Part shown: piece by piece, positions 1 to 8,732 of the stretch | Layout: each line of letters opens with the position of its first letter | How positions within the stretch are numbered: the stretch's first letter is position 1 | Source: Sneathiella aquimaris | GTDB lineage: Bacteria; Pseudomonadota; Alphaproteobacteria; Sneathiellales; Sneathiellaceae | Direction of reading: 5' to 3' | Length of the DNA stretch: 64,000 nt | Assembly (NCBI RefSeq): GCF_026409565.1 | Contig: NZ_CP112881.1 | Coordinates: forward strand, 977,501 to 1,041,500 | The notes under the pieces: model-generated | The model's input: only the letters and a program-made list of their open reading frames with translations | The model's database searches: none | What the model was told of the DNA's origin: nothing | Made by a program: the position numbers and the translations under genes

Positions 1-529
<529 letters not shown>

Positions 530-625
530 GAGCACGTTCATGCACAGTAGTCAAAACAGACACTCAATAAACGAGGCGCTTCCCTCAACGAAGCCCTCCG
601 GATGTAATTTATATCTGTCTTTCGC

Positions 626-744
626 CGGCCTGGTGGCTATGGCGGGAGGCCCGCACCCGATCCCATCCCGAACTCGGCAGTGAAAACTCCCAGCGCCGAT
701 GGTACTTTGTCTTAAGGCACGGAAGAGTAGGTCGCCGCCAGGCC
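626..744 (+). rRNA. rrf: 5S ribosomal RNA
   Basis: About 119 nt with the conserved 5S core (CCCGATCCCATCCCGAACTC near 656-675) and matching ends GGCCTGGTGG and CCGCCAGGCC. The gene is bracketed by a perfect 14-bp inverted repeat (612-625 with 746-759) that extends the 5S terminal helix. In the precursor this would form a long processing stem of the kind cut during 5S maturation. The exact mature ends are estimated. Confidence 0.95.
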
Positions 745-781
745 TGCGAAAGACAGATATTAACCTCTCACAACGTCAAAC

Positions 782-808
782 AAAAAAACACCCAAATGGG
801 TGTTTTTT
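782..808 (+). terminator. Rho-independent terminator after 5S rRNA
   Basis: Stem CACCC/GGGTG with an AAAT loop, flanked by an A run and followed by six T. It should end the rRNA transcript, so tRNA-fMet just downstream may use read-through or its own promoter (a TATAAC sits at 811-816). Confidence 0.85.
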
Positions 809-828
809 GCTATAACACTCTACACAAC

Positions 829-905
<77 letters not shown>

Positions 906-912
906 ATAAAAT

Positions 913-937
913 AAGGGTCCCATCGGGGCCCTTTTTT
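913..937 (+). terminator. Rho-independent terminator after tRNA-fMet
   Basis: Stem AAGGGTCCC/GGGGCCCTT with a 3-base loop and one G-U pair, running into a T6 tract. The same hairpin recurs at 2077-2101 within a duplicated segment. Confidence 0.85.
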
Positions 938-1070
938 ATTGGGTGGCTGGGAGATGGAAGGGGAGCTTAAGGAAAGGTCCATAAGACCTTTCCGAGGTTC
1001 GTCGCCAGTGCAATGCGCGCCAGACACTACGGAGAAAAGCGGCGCTAAATCCTACCCACGAAACCAAATG

Positions 1071-1102
1071 AAAAAAAGGTCATCCAACAGGATGGCCTTT
1101 TT
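1071..1102 (+). terminator. Terminator hairpin in repeat module
   Basis: Stem GGTCATCC/GGATGGCC (one G-U pair), loop AACA, T5 tract. It follows the tRNA-like copy at 1047-1066 by five bases. Confidence 0.7.
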
Positions 1103-1254
1103 GCATTTTGTTACTCTGGAATAGCATGAGAAACTCAGCCAGGCTTTGCAACGCAAAGGCTGGAAAGGTTCACAACAAGCAGAGTCAGCTGCTCAGGTGC
1201 AGGCAGGGGCAACGCCTCGAGCAAAATCCTGCCCACGAAATCAAAATCACCAAC

Positions 1255-1284
1255 GGCTTAAACAGAAATGCTTGAGCCATTTTT
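1255..1284 (+). terminator. Terminator hairpin in repeat module
   Basis: Seven-base stem GGCTTAA/TTGAGCC followed by T5, downstream of the tRNA-like copy at 1224-1243. A related, more decayed version lies at 3471-3503. Confidence 0.6.
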
Positions 1285-1383
1285 GCGTTAACACGCACAT
1301 GCAACAAAAACAAAATACGCATGGAGCAGCTTTGAACTCTTGTGGGTGACATTTGTCCATGAGGGTAACATTGTATAAGTGTG

Positions 1384-1836
1384 TTATATTCCTACCCTTA
1401 TTTTGCCAGTTGCATATACACAGGGTAAATCGTTGCAGTCATAGATAGTGGCCTCAGAGAACAGATCCTTCCCAATCGTATGATTGCATTTTGAGAGTGC
1501 GTAGAACTGACCATTTTGGACGGCTTTAGCAATGTCAATATTGAGGTTTGTGGTCGCAAAATTTCCCTTGTTAGCATGTTGTAAGCCGGTTAGACCTAAG
1601 GCAAGGTCAAGTACGGCTGATATGATCGCGCCATTGATAAAATCTTGCCCAATTCCCCCAAGATGAAAGGCTGAAATCTTTTTGACCATACATTTGGGTG
1701 CCAGTGGATCATCTAAAGAGATTGTAATTCCCATATGGCTTGTAAATTCGGCATTGTTAAAGTGGGCTTCAATCTCCCCCCAATTATTGTCTGTAAGGTG
1801 TTTTGAAATTAACTCGGAAGTTGGTTTTTTCTTCAT
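1384..1836 (-). CDS. PaaI-type hotdog thioesterase
   Basis: 150 residues, the usual length for a single hotdog-fold acyl-CoA thioesterase. The segment HLGGIGQDFINGAIISAVLD (about residues 57-76) matches the central-helix signature of the PaaI/4HBT group, where an Asp, Asn or Gly-rich HGG-like loop activates water for thioester hydrolysis. No signal peptide, so a cytosolic enzyme. The ATG start has an AAAGGGA ribosome site six to seven bases upstream. It stands alone between the two duplicated tRNA-tail segments (ending near 1066 and starting near 2058), which suggests acquired or relocated DNA. The substrate cannot be told from sequence. It could be a catalytically altered hotdog protein, because the canonical HGG is not exact. 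Confidence 0.75.
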   Translation of the reverse strand: MKKKPTSELISKHLTDNNWGEIEAHFNNAEFTSHMGITISLDDPLAPKCMVKKISAFHLGGIGQDFINGAIISAVLDLALGLTGLQHANKGNFATTNLNIDIAKAVQNGQFYALSKCNHTIGKDLFSEATIYDCNDLPCVYATGKIRVGI

Positions 1837-2440
1837 TCTATTCCCTTTTATCAGAGCGTTGGTTAATGTCTTGCTTAGTTACTGGAAAGGTAAGGTATAT
1901 GAAGTCTATGGAATTTATTAGACAATTCCCGATATCCATTGCGATCGCTATTGTCAGATGAATAGTCTCTCGTTTCTTAGACACCTTCTATTTTAAATCT
2001 GAGAAGGGTTTCTTTGGTGTGTGGAGGCGAATTTTATAGATTGTCGTTGTTTGCGTGCCCCCGCAACCAATAAAATAAGGGTCCCATCGGGGCCCTTCTT
2101 TATTGCTTGGCTGGGAGATGGAAGGGGAGCTTAAGGAATCAAGATTCGTCGCCAGCGCGCAGCGCGCCAGATGCTACGGAGCACGGGCAAAGCCCGAGCG
2201 CACGCTAAATCCTACCCACGAAACCAAATTTCCGTGAAATATTCATAAAATTCAAACTATTGGCTATATCGGTTCAAAACGGTACGGACCCAAGCTACAA
2301 TTTAGAAACCAAAGCTGAACTATAGCGATATGTTTGTTTTTATGCTGAAAAGTGAAAGTGATCTCTTATCTCTAAAAGGTCTGTTTATGACCCAACTCGG
2401 ACAAGAGCGTTCCTGGCGAACTAAGGTTTGATCTGGGTGT
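1837..2440. other. Gene-free stretch with duplicated tRNA-tail segment
   Basis: About 600 bases without a supported gene. 2058-2226 repeats the 3' tail of tRNA-fMet, its terminator and roughly 120 further bases of downstream sequence. The rest (1837-2050 and 2227-2440) is AT-rich and I see no gene or clear signal in it. Confidence 0.6.
2077..2101 (+). terminator. Duplicate of the tRNA-fMet terminator
   Basis: Same AAGGGTCCC/GGGGCCCTT stem as at 913-937, but the T tract is interrupted by a C (CTTCTTTATT), so it is probably a weaker terminator. It lies in the duplicated segment 2065-2138. Confidence 0.6.
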
Positions 2441-3259
2441 TCACTTGTAACCAATCGCCATGTGTACGGCATCAGCATAGATAATCCGGTCACCTTGGAC
2501 AAACGGCTCAAGCGCTTCGGAAACGTCAGTGATCAGGGCCGCCTGAGCATCTGCATCGAGCGCCATGAAGGCGCCTGCAATTGGCATTGAACCAAGATGT
2601 AGGGGCACGAACTCCTCCGCCAACGGAACATCAATCATTAGTTCCTGCCTACGGACCTCGACCTCGGAAAAACCAGCGTTGCTGACTTGTGTTGCGAGCT
2701 CGTCGGCCGAGGGGGTTTCTCTCTGAGAGCGCTGTTTGGAGGCTATTTCCGAGGAGATATGCTGCGCCAATGCGGCGGCTATCGCCTGTGTATAAGGGCT
2801 GTGACCGTCCCAGATCGAAAAAGCCATGCGCCCGCCTGGTCTGAGTAATCGGTGGAACTCACTAAGGGCTGCGGGCTTGTCTGGGAAATAGTGATAACCG
2901 TGTTGGGACATCAGCACGTCGTACGTTCTTGATGGTAACGCGATTTCGCCGACGTCGCTCTCTATCCAGCCGATTTCGAGCCCGTCTGCGATCTCCTCGG
3001 CCTTGGCGAGCATTGATGTGTTGATGTCGAGTCCGTCAACACGTCCCTCAGGACCAACTTTTGTCTTGGCCAACCGTGTTGTGACACCAGTACCGCAGGC
3101 GACGTCCAAAACATTTTCCCCAGCTTTTAAGCGCAGTGTTTCTATCAATGCCTCCGCCCATCGACCAAACCACAGCGGCACCATCACCTTTTCATAGATC
3201 TCAGGTCCATTGCCCGATAGCTGGAAGGTCACTGCAATCTCCTCAAATCTTGGCGACAA
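2441..3259 (-). CDS. Class I SAM-dependent methyltransferase
   Basis: 272 residues if the TTG at 3257-3259 is used. The SAM-binding motif I reads VLDVACGTGVTTRLA (about residues 50-64), followed by VDGLDINTSMLAKA (motif II, acidic residue for the ribose) and a post-motif region MSQHGYHYFPDK. The pattern is that of UbiE/COQ5-like or small-molecule C/O-methyltransferases, a soluble enzyme. The substrate is unknown. An alternative start is GTG at 3230-3232, nine codons in, with GAGGAG seven bases upstream; this is the better ribosome site, so the first nine residues are doubtful. The gene lies alone among the tRNA-3'-end repeats, with no operon partner. Confidence 0.85.
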   Translation of the reverse strand: MSPRFEEIAVTFQLSGNGPEIYEKVMVPLWFGRWAEALIETLRLKAGENVLDVACGTGVTTRLAKTKVGPEGRVDGLDINTSMLAKAEEIADGLEIGWIESDVGEIALPSRTYDVLMSQHGYHYFPDKPAALSEFHRLLRPGGRMAFSIWDGHSPYTQAIAAALAQHISSEIASKQRSQRETPSADELATQVSNAGFSEVEVRRQELMIDVPLAEEFVPLHLGSMPIAGAFMALDADAQAALITDVSEALEPFVQGDRIIYADAVHMAIGYK

Positions 3260-3853
3260 TCATGTACGTTGATTATATCCGCTGAGTGGGCTGAGCACAA
3301 TTACCGCTTGACCGTCGGTTTTTGGCACCAAGCTGACTACCCCCCCCCATTTCGTGCAAACACTGCCACTCTCTAAGGCTAAGCAGTCGTATATGGCAGT
3401 TTATCTGACAATTATGACCGATGCTTTGGTAGGCTCTCGTCGCCTCGAGCTCCCGCAACCAGTAATATCAACGGCGTGAGCAGAAATATGCTAAACCGTT
3501 TTTGCGTTGTGAATACTGCGGATGTGTTTGAGCTTACGAAGAGAGCAGGCTCACCAGACAGCCCGGCAATGCCCACCGCATTGCGAAACAGGCCCAAGGG
3601 CAGCGACGCAATATCCTACCCCCGAAATCACAATAAACGCTGCTATACCTATCATATAGCGGCGTTTTGTCGATAACAACCAATCCCAAAAGAACCAACC
3701 GTTGAAGCATAATGGAAGCAATATGATGTCTGGGAAATCGGCGGCATGTCAAATGTCGCCTGAACCTGCCATGAATAATGTACTAACTTCTCAGTGGCGT
3801 AAGGTCGGGTAGAAGGTCACGCTTAACAACAGCGGGTTGTTCATCTTTGTGCC
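3260..3853. other. Gene-free stretch with decayed repeat modules
   Basis: About 590 bases with no supported gene. It carries two more copies of the tRNA-3'-end-like module (3451-3461 and 3611-3630) and their hairpins, plus a C9 tract near 3342-3350. Open frames of 60-70 codons here overlap each other and resemble nothing I know. Confidence 0.55.
3636..3668 (+). terminator. Terminator hairpin in repeat module
   Basis: Twelve-base stem (3636-3647 with 3655-3666, one G-U pair), seven-base loop, then T4. It begins six bases after the tRNA-like copy at 3611-3630. Confidence 0.7.
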
Positions 3854-4417
3854 CTATCTAACATTCATGGCTGAACGGTAGGCAGCAAGAATATACTGAT
3901 CAACAGATTTCGGGACCTGTTTATGGGGCAAATAAAGTCGTACTGAGGCGAGCGGAAATGCAACAATTCCGTGAAGGCAGGCTTGGATGTTCAAGTTATG
4001 CTTTTTTGAGTAATCAACCAAAGCGGAGTGGGTTTCTGCGTTGATTCCTTCGACAGCTTGCCTGATTTCCGATGGAGCTTTCTCATTTAATAGTGTTTCG
4101 CGGCGTCCAACGCATAATATGACTGCCCTTTCGCGATGGGTACGGGAAAAATGCGGCGTTACAAGAGCCGCCCGTTCGCCCGCTTCCAGGCCGGGGGATT
4201 GTATGGCCTTCAGAAACTCCTGTTGAAAGGTCTGCAAGGCATCCAGCCACGCGGCCGCCGTGATCCCCTCGCGTGATCCATAGTGGTGATACAGAGATCC
4301 AACCGAGACACCTGTGTCTACCGCTAGGTCATGAATTCTGAATTCATCTCCTTGAGCGACTTGATGGCTTACGGCTCCGAATATTTTTTGAACTGAAATT
4401 GTTGACTTTCTACCCAT
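3854..4417 (-). CDS. TetR-family transcriptional regulator
   Basis: 187 residues, typical for TetR. The N-terminus carries the helix-turn-helix FRIHDLAVDTGVSVGSLYHH (about residues 26-45) with the usual Gly-Ser-Leu-Tyr turn into the recognition helix, then YGSREGI. The C-terminal two thirds is a helical ligand-binding domain with no recognisable ligand signature. It is divergent from three membrane-protein genes. The 46-base gap between them contains a palindrome (4429-4450) that probably is its operator, so local repression of both transcripts is likely. The inducer is unknown. Confidence 0.88.
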   Translation of the reverse strand: MGRKSTISVQKIFGAVSHQVAQGDEFRIHDLAVDTGVSVGSLYHHYGSREGITAAAWLDALQTFQQEFLKAIQSPGLEAGERAALVTPHFSRTHRERAVILCVGRRETLLNEKAPSEIRQAVEGINAETHSALVDYSKKHNLNIQACLHGIVAFPLASVRLYLPHKQVPKSVDQYILAAYRSAMNVR

Positions 4418-4428
4418 AGCAATGAATA

Positions 4429-4450
4429 TACTAGAAAAAATATTCTAGTA
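4429..4450. promoter_or_regulatory. Palindromic operator candidate for the TetR regulator
   Basis: TACTAGAA, six bases, TTCTAGTA: perfect 8-bp arms in the short gap between the divergent tetR-like gene and the first membrane gene. The size and place are right for a TetR dimer site covering both promoters. Inference from position and symmetry only. Confidence 0.65.
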
Positions 4451-4463
4451 AAGGGAAAATCTG

Positions 4464-4835
4464 ATGTTGATTTCGATTTGGCTTGCTGCGGTGGCTTCGG
4501 CTGTGACGTTTGTTGTACACTTTTTCGTTGGAGGGCGAATGGTCGCGGCTCCGCTCCTTAAAGATAAAACGCTGCCTGTGGCATCAAAGTGGCTCAATTA
4601 TTATTGTTGGCATGTGACCTCGGTAATGCTGATTTTCTTTATAGCCGGGTTTGTCTGGCTGGCTGTTTTCCCGGATCGGCCCTCGGTCGTCTTCCTGGCA
4701 CTGCTTAGCATTTCTCTTTCTGTTTTAAGTGCAACGGTTGCCCTGAAGGCCAATCTTGCGCCTTGGCGTTTTCCGTCCACGTCCTTGTTTGCAGTTATCG
4801 CAATCTTTGGTTTCGTCGCTGTTCTTGCAGAATGA
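4464..4835 (+). CDS. Small membrane protein, four predicted segments
   Basis: 123 residues, almost all hydrophobic, with about four membrane segments (roughly 3-22, 50-70, 74-92, 104-122). I do not recognise the family. It shares a pattern with the third gene of this group (5581-5958): His19 followed by GGR at 23-25, a Pro at 30, and a Trp-His pair at 49-50, against His16, GGR 20-22, Pro27 and Trp-His 52-53 there. The conserved membrane histidines might bind a cofactor such as heme; this is inference. The start ATG has AAGGGA upstream. It is first in a probable three-gene operon under the divergent TetR regulator. Confidence 0.7.
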   Translation: MLISIWLAAVASAVTFVVHFFVGGRMVAAPLLKDKTLPVASKWLNYYCWHVTSVMLIFFIAGFVWLAVFPDRPSVVFLALLSISLSVLSATVALKANLAPWRFPSTSLFAVIAIFGFVAVLAE

Positions 4836-4887
4836 CATCTTAGGTCAGCAAGTAATTGGGCGAACACCTGTTGGCAGGGGAGAGAAA

Positions 4888-5532
4888 ATGGTGAGCTATC
4901 AGACATATCATCGCGTAAATGGTCTTTTTATCAGTCTTTTTATCGTTTTACATATGGTTACACATTTGGCAGGGCTGTGGGGCATAGATGCTTACAACGC
5001 GATGCAACAAGTGATGCGGATTGTCTACCGCAATACAGTTGTAGAGCCCATTTTACTTATTTCTGTTGTTCTTCAGGTCGGGGTTGGTCTTAAATTGGTG
5101 GGTCAAAATTTCCGACAAAAACTGAAAGAAAAATGGGCGAGACGACAGGCCCTGTCAGGCCTTTTCTTTTTGTTCTTTATCTCCCAGCATCTGAGTGCAT
5201 TAGCAATGGCCCGCTGGATAGAGGGGCTGGATACAAATTTTTTCTGGCCGGCATCCGTCATGAGTGCGTCGCCTTTCTACTGGTATTTTGCGCCATATTA
5301 TTTTCTGGGGGTGACAGCAATGTTTGTACATTTGGGCTGTGCATTGCGACGATATGCCATGAGAAGAAAATCGACGGTTTTGGCGGGTTCTCTTTTTTGG
5401 GGAGTATCTGGTGGCGGTGCGTTGATTGCTTTGACCATCGTTTTCATGCTGCTCGGTCTGTTTTATGACATCGAGCTGCCAGCTGTCTGGGTCAGTTATC
5501 TCACCAAGGTTAGCGCGGGTTTTTACCCCTGA
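4888..5532 (+). CDS. Cytochrome b-like membrane protein (SDH/FRD anchor type)
   Basis: 214 residues with about five membrane segments. Histidines inside or next to segments (His22, His26, His101, His148) and the opening YQTYHRVNGLFISLFIVLHM recall the diheme cytochrome b anchor of succinate dehydrogenase and fumarate reductase. No flavoprotein or iron-sulfur subunit lies nearby, so it is not a normal SDH operon. The frame is open further upstream, to 4756, but would overlap the previous gene; the ATG at 4888 with GGGGAGAG just ahead is preferred. It sits between two small proteins that look like paralogues of each other. Function unknown; a membrane redox or heme protein is the best guess. 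Confidence 0.65.
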   Translation: MVSYQTYHRVNGLFISLFIVLHMVTHLAGLWGIDAYNAMQQVMRIVYRNTVVEPILLISVVLQVGVGLKLVGQNFRQKLKEKWARRQALSGLFFLFFISQHLSALAMARWIEGLDTNFFWPASVMSASPFYWYFAPYYFLGVTAMFVHLGCALRRYAMRRKSTVLAGSLFWGVSGGGALIALTIVFMLLGLFYDIELPAVWVSYLTKVSAGFYP

Positions 5533-5580
5533 TGCCATCGCCATTTTCAATAACATCACACTGATCTGAAGAGGTTGAAT

Positions 5581-5958
5581 ATGTTGGTTCTAGCAGCTGT
5601 ATTACTTTTTTCCGTTGGGCTTATGCATAGTCTGTTAGGCGGACGGCGTTTAATTTCTCCGATCCTCGCCCGGTCGGATCTGCCGATTATTTTGGGAAGT
5701 GTTCGCAATACCCGGCTGACCTTGTGGGTCGGATGGCATATCCTGACCTTGTTTTGGTGGGGGCAGGCGATTGTCCTGATTGTAATCGAAGTTGCACCGG
5801 CTTATGTCGCGATGGCCACTCTTTTGACATTGGCGTTCAGTTCTTTTGTGGCGGGCGTATTGGCAATTATACTCTCACAGGCCAAACATAGATCCTGGAT
5901 CATGTTCCTGCCGCTGGCATTTATAGCATTTTATGCAGCAATTTGGGGTGGGGCGTGA
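5581..5958 (+). CDS. Small membrane protein, likely paralogue of the first gene
   Basis: 125 residues, four hydrophobic segments. The spacing of His16, GGR (20-22), Pro27 and Trp-His (52-53) matches the protein at 4464-4835, so the two probably arose by duplication. The ATG at 5581 is preferred over a TTG two codons earlier because GAAGAGG lies seven to eight bases ahead. It is third in the TetR-linked membrane operon. I do not know its function. Confidence 0.65.
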   Translation: MLVLAAVLLFSVGLMHSLLGGRRLISPILARSDLPIILGSVRNTRLTLWVGWHILTLFWWGQAIVLIVIEVAPAYVAMATLLTLAFSSFVAGVLAIILSQAKHRSWIMFLPLAFIAFYAAIWGGA

Positions 5959-6068
5959 CAATATGCCAACAGGATGGTCGAGGCATTCTTTTTCCCACGG
6001 TGTCTGGCTTGAGCTGTCTTCGTCCAAGAGCCCTTTTTAGGTGGGTAAACCCAAAAAGTGCCACTGCC

Positions 6069-6812
6069 TCAATAGTTGGGTGGAATGTTATACTTTCTGA
6101 AAATTTCATCGATTTTTCCAGAGCTGCGTAGCTGGTCCATCGCTACTTTCAATTCTTCTAAATGGGGGTAGGGAGCGGCGCTATTCGTGGCAAGAAATGT
6201 CTTGAAGGTCTGAATGGGTTCGCTGTAGACGACATTTTGATCTTCCTGCTGGCTTAAAACACTGCCAGCAATGATGGTGTCTGTGTACCAGGCATCAATC
6301 CTGTTGTTACGCAACAGTTTGATCAGTTCGCGACCTTCACCCGGGACCCGGTGAACACGTTCATAACCATGCTCGGTCAACCAATTGTCCCAACTCGATT
6401 TCAGTTGAACGCCAATATGCTTTTCGCGGGCAGTTTCAGCTGTCAGCATAATATTATTAAAGGTTATGAAATGGGTTTGGTTGTTGAAGATATTAACCCG
6501 CCAAACGTAGTTTTGTTCCCGTGTCGGTGTTCTCGACAACGGAAATATAAGGGAGTGTGGTGTTTGCTTGGCCATATACTGGGCTCTGGCCCACGGAAGA
6601 ATGACTAATTTGAAATCTCTTTTTACGAGTTTAAAAAGCTCTTGGACGATTTCATGCGCAATGCCCGGCTGATGTGGGTCTTCTGTCACAACATGCGGAA
6701 AATGGGATGTGTAGATCGTCACGGGTTCTGAGGCGTTAGTGCTTCGCACAAACAGGGCCATAAAAATCGAAATGCATAAAATTGAGGTGGTGATGTTTGT
6801 CAGTAAAACCAC
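6069..6812 (-). CDS. Periplasmic solute-binding protein, family 3 type
   Basis: 247 residues. A hydrophobic leader of about 27 residues ends in STNASEP, consistent with Sec export and cleavage after ASA- or NAS-like residues. The mature part follows the two-lobe amino-acid-binding (SBP_bac_3) pattern: an early IYTSHFPHV strand, PWARAQYMAK, a hinge near VPGEGRELIKLLRNNRIDAW, and a C-terminal helix SSGKIDEIFRKY typical of these proteins. There are no transporter permease or ATPase genes beside it. It may be an orphan binding protein or feed a sensor. Ligand unknown. It is convergent with the small membrane gene before it. Confidence 0.8.
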   Translation of the reverse strand: MVLLTNITTSILCISIFMALFVRSTNASEPVTIYTSHFPHVVTEDPHQPGIAHEIVQELFKLVKRDFKLVILPWARAQYMAKQTPHSLIFPLSRTPTREQNYVWRVNIFNNQTHFITFNNIMLTAETAREKHIGVQLKSSWDNWLTEHGYERVHRVPGEGRELIKLLRNNRIDAWYTDTIIAGSVLSQQEDQNVVYSEPIQTFKTFLATNSAAPYPHLEELKVAMDQLRSSGKIDEIFRKYNIPPNY

Positions 6813-7214
6813 ATTTCCCTCCTACAACTGAACATGTTTCACCAAAGATTAAATAATCACAGATTTCAAAAACAATGAATGAATACAATTTTTTTATGTG
6901 CATGCAACGTTTTTATGTGCATGCCTCGTTATTCCCTAATGTTGATTATAACATAATAAGGCCGAAATGAAGGTCGTAGTCAGCAATTTTATGTTGCTTT
7001 CCAGGGATGGGAGGGGTTTGGGGCTTTTTTATTTTTTCCCAAAAGTTCACTGTGGCTTGGCGCAAGGGGCGGAGCATGTCCGTTAAGGCAAAAACCGCCA
7101 ATCAAAACCTGAAGGTCGTATTTGCTTCAGCGGACATATCTCTTGCGTGTTTTCGTTGCGGGAACAGCAATTAATTTGATCGTTTCCTAGGCTTTTTTAC
7201 GTCTCCGCAATAGG
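6813..7214. other. Gene-free AT-rich stretch with a 15-bp direct repeat
   Basis: About 400 bases upstream of the solute-binding protein and downstream of the flavin oxidoreductase. The only structure I see is a direct repeat of TTTTTATGTGCATGC at 6891-6905 and 6910-6924, 19 bases start to start, which could be a regulator site. No gene is supported. Confidence 0.5.
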
Positions 7215-8561
7215 CTAAATCAAATTTTTTATGTCCGATGAGAAGGTAGGAAAGGCGAAAATATCCTGTTTTAAATCACCGGCAGAGATGTTGTGCCGCA
7301 TTGCCATTGCGAAAATGTGGATTAACTCCTCGCCGTGATGTCCGACCATATGGGCGCCAACGATGTGATCGCTATCCTCGTCAATAATGACCTTTGCGTA
7401 AGCGACTGTTTCGGCATAGGTCTTTCCAGAAAACCAGTTGGACATATCGCTTTCTGTCACTTTTACTGACAAACCTTTCTGTTTAGCCGCTTTTTCTGTT
7501 AGCCCAACGGTACTCAGGGCGGGCACTGTATAAACGCCACTGGGAATTGCGGCATAATCTGGTTTGCTGATTGGCCCTTCAACGATATTCGTTCCTACAA
7601 TTTGTCCTTCATAGGAGGCTACCGGAGAGAGTTGGGCGGGTCCGACCAATGCATCGCCACACACCCATATAGACGGATTGGAGACAGAGCGAAGGTGATC
7701 GTCGACTTCAATGGCATGTTGATCATGCTTAATGTTTGCTGCTTCGAGGTTCAAGTGTTTGACATTCGCAACTCGCCCCGCTCCATTAACCACCTGGTCG
7801 GTTTCAATGGTGTATTCTTCCTGATCAATCATATAGGTGACAGTTTGGCGGTTGCCATTTTTGGTTATGGTTTTTACGTCTACATTCGTCTTGATCGATA
7901 TCCCCAGACGTGCGCTTTCCTGTCGAAGGGCGGCGACAGCGCCCTCTTCCATGTGAGGCAACAAGGTTGGCATTGCTTCCAAAATGGTGACTTTCGACCC
8001 AGCCCTCGCGTAAACGTGGCTAAACTCCATGGCGATGACGCCGCCGCCAACAAACACAACCTCTGAAGGCTGCTGTTCCTCTGACAGAATATCCTCCGAG
8101 GTGATCATATGCTCGGCCCCTTCAATGGAAAGGGGGCGGGGTGTAGATCCTGTTGCAATTACAATATGGGAACCCTCGAGGCGTTCGCCGTTGACGGTTA
8201 CAATGTTGGGCCCTGCGAATTGAGCGCTTCCTACGAAAACATCCCCTCTTTCTCGGGCCAGGTTTTCCATTCCGTCTGGAATGCCAGCGATCATCGATTT
8301 TTCGCGTCGGATCAGGGCGGACCAATTGAGGCTCGGTTTGCCGACGTCAATACAGTGAGCGTCAGATTTTTCTATTTCATGGAGGGCCTGCGCGGCGGCC
8401 ACCAAAACTTTTTTAGGGGTGCATCCGCGGTTTGGGCAGGTGCCGCCAAAATCTCGATTTTCGACAATGGCGACTGTTTTACCAGCTGCTTGGACAGTTT
8501 TTGAAACTGCGAACCCGGCATTTCCGCCGCCAAGAATGATTACATCATATTTTTTTGCCAT
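7215..8561 (-). CDS. Class I pyridine nucleotide-disulfide oxidoreductase, FAD
   Basis: 448 residues, close to glutathione reductase or dihydrolipoamide dehydrogenase length. The FAD-binding GGGNAG lies at residues 11-16. The redox-active pair Cys42/Cys47 sits in GGTCPNRGCTPKK, and a second Rossmann motif (FVGGGVIAMEFSHVYARAGS) follows for NAD(P)H. The C-terminus reads FAFPTFSSDIKNLI, where classical enzymes have His-Pro-Thr and a Glu that act as the general base. That His appears replaced by Phe, so the substrate half-reaction probably differs from glutathione reductase. The start is set by AGGAGG five bases before the ATG. No operon partner. Confidence 0.85.
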   Translation of the reverse strand: MAKKYDVIILGGGNAGFAVSKTVQAAGKTVAIVENRDFGGTCPNRGCTPKKVLVAAAQALHEIEKSDAHCIDVGKPSLNWSALIRREKSMIAGIPDGMENLARERGDVFVGSAQFAGPNIVTVNGERLEGSHIVIATGSTPRPLSIEGAEHMITSEDILSEEQQPSEVVFVGGGVIAMEFSHVYARAGSKVTILEAMPTLLPHMEEGAVAALRQESARLGISIKTNVDVKTITKNGNRQTVTYMIDQEEYTIETDQVVNGAGRVANVKHLNLEAANIKHDQHAIEVDDHLRSVSNPSIWVCGDALVGPAQLSPVASYEGQIVGTNIVEGPISKPDYAAIPSGVYTVPALSTVGLTEKAAKQKGLSVKVTESDMSNWFSGKTYAETVAYAKVIIDEDSDHIVGAHMVGHHGEELIHIFAMAMRHNISAGDLKQDIFAFPTFSSDIKNLI

Positions 8562-8732
8562 TAGGTCCTCCTGATTGTTCTGCAATTTGGAACTATCGGT
8601 AAGTCCGGTTAAATGCTGAACGCCTTTGCAGAATTAAGTGAGCGAATAAGTGCCGGACCAGGTCTTGGAAAGCTCTGATCCGGAGACGGTTTTTCTTGTG
8701 ACCATTGATTGGATTAACGTAAGGCCGTTGGC

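Larger units (their letters stand above)
938..1383. other. Gene-free stretch with repeat modules
   Basis: About 450 bases with no supported gene. It holds two of the tRNA-3'-end-like copies, each followed by a terminator hairpin, and a short inverted repeat near 1141-1164 (GGCTTTGC/GCAAAGGC). Short open frames here have no recognisable product. Confidence 0.6.

Noticed and set aside
2320-2511. 63-codon frame overlapping the end of the methyltransferase gene
   Set aside because: Overlaps the methyltransferase C-terminus in another frame, has no recognisable product.
938-3850. Prophage or integrative element next to tRNA-fMet
   Set aside because: tRNA-end copies are present, but there is no integrase, excisionase or phage gene; only the repeat array itself is supported.
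4888-5532. Succinate dehydrogenase operon
   Set aside because: The middle protein resembles the cytochrome b anchor, but no sdhA or sdhB is present nearby and its neighbours are unrelated small membrane proteins.
7602-8504. Plus-strand open frames across the flavin oxidoreductase
   Set aside because: Antisense shadows of a well-supported gene with motifs on the minus strand.
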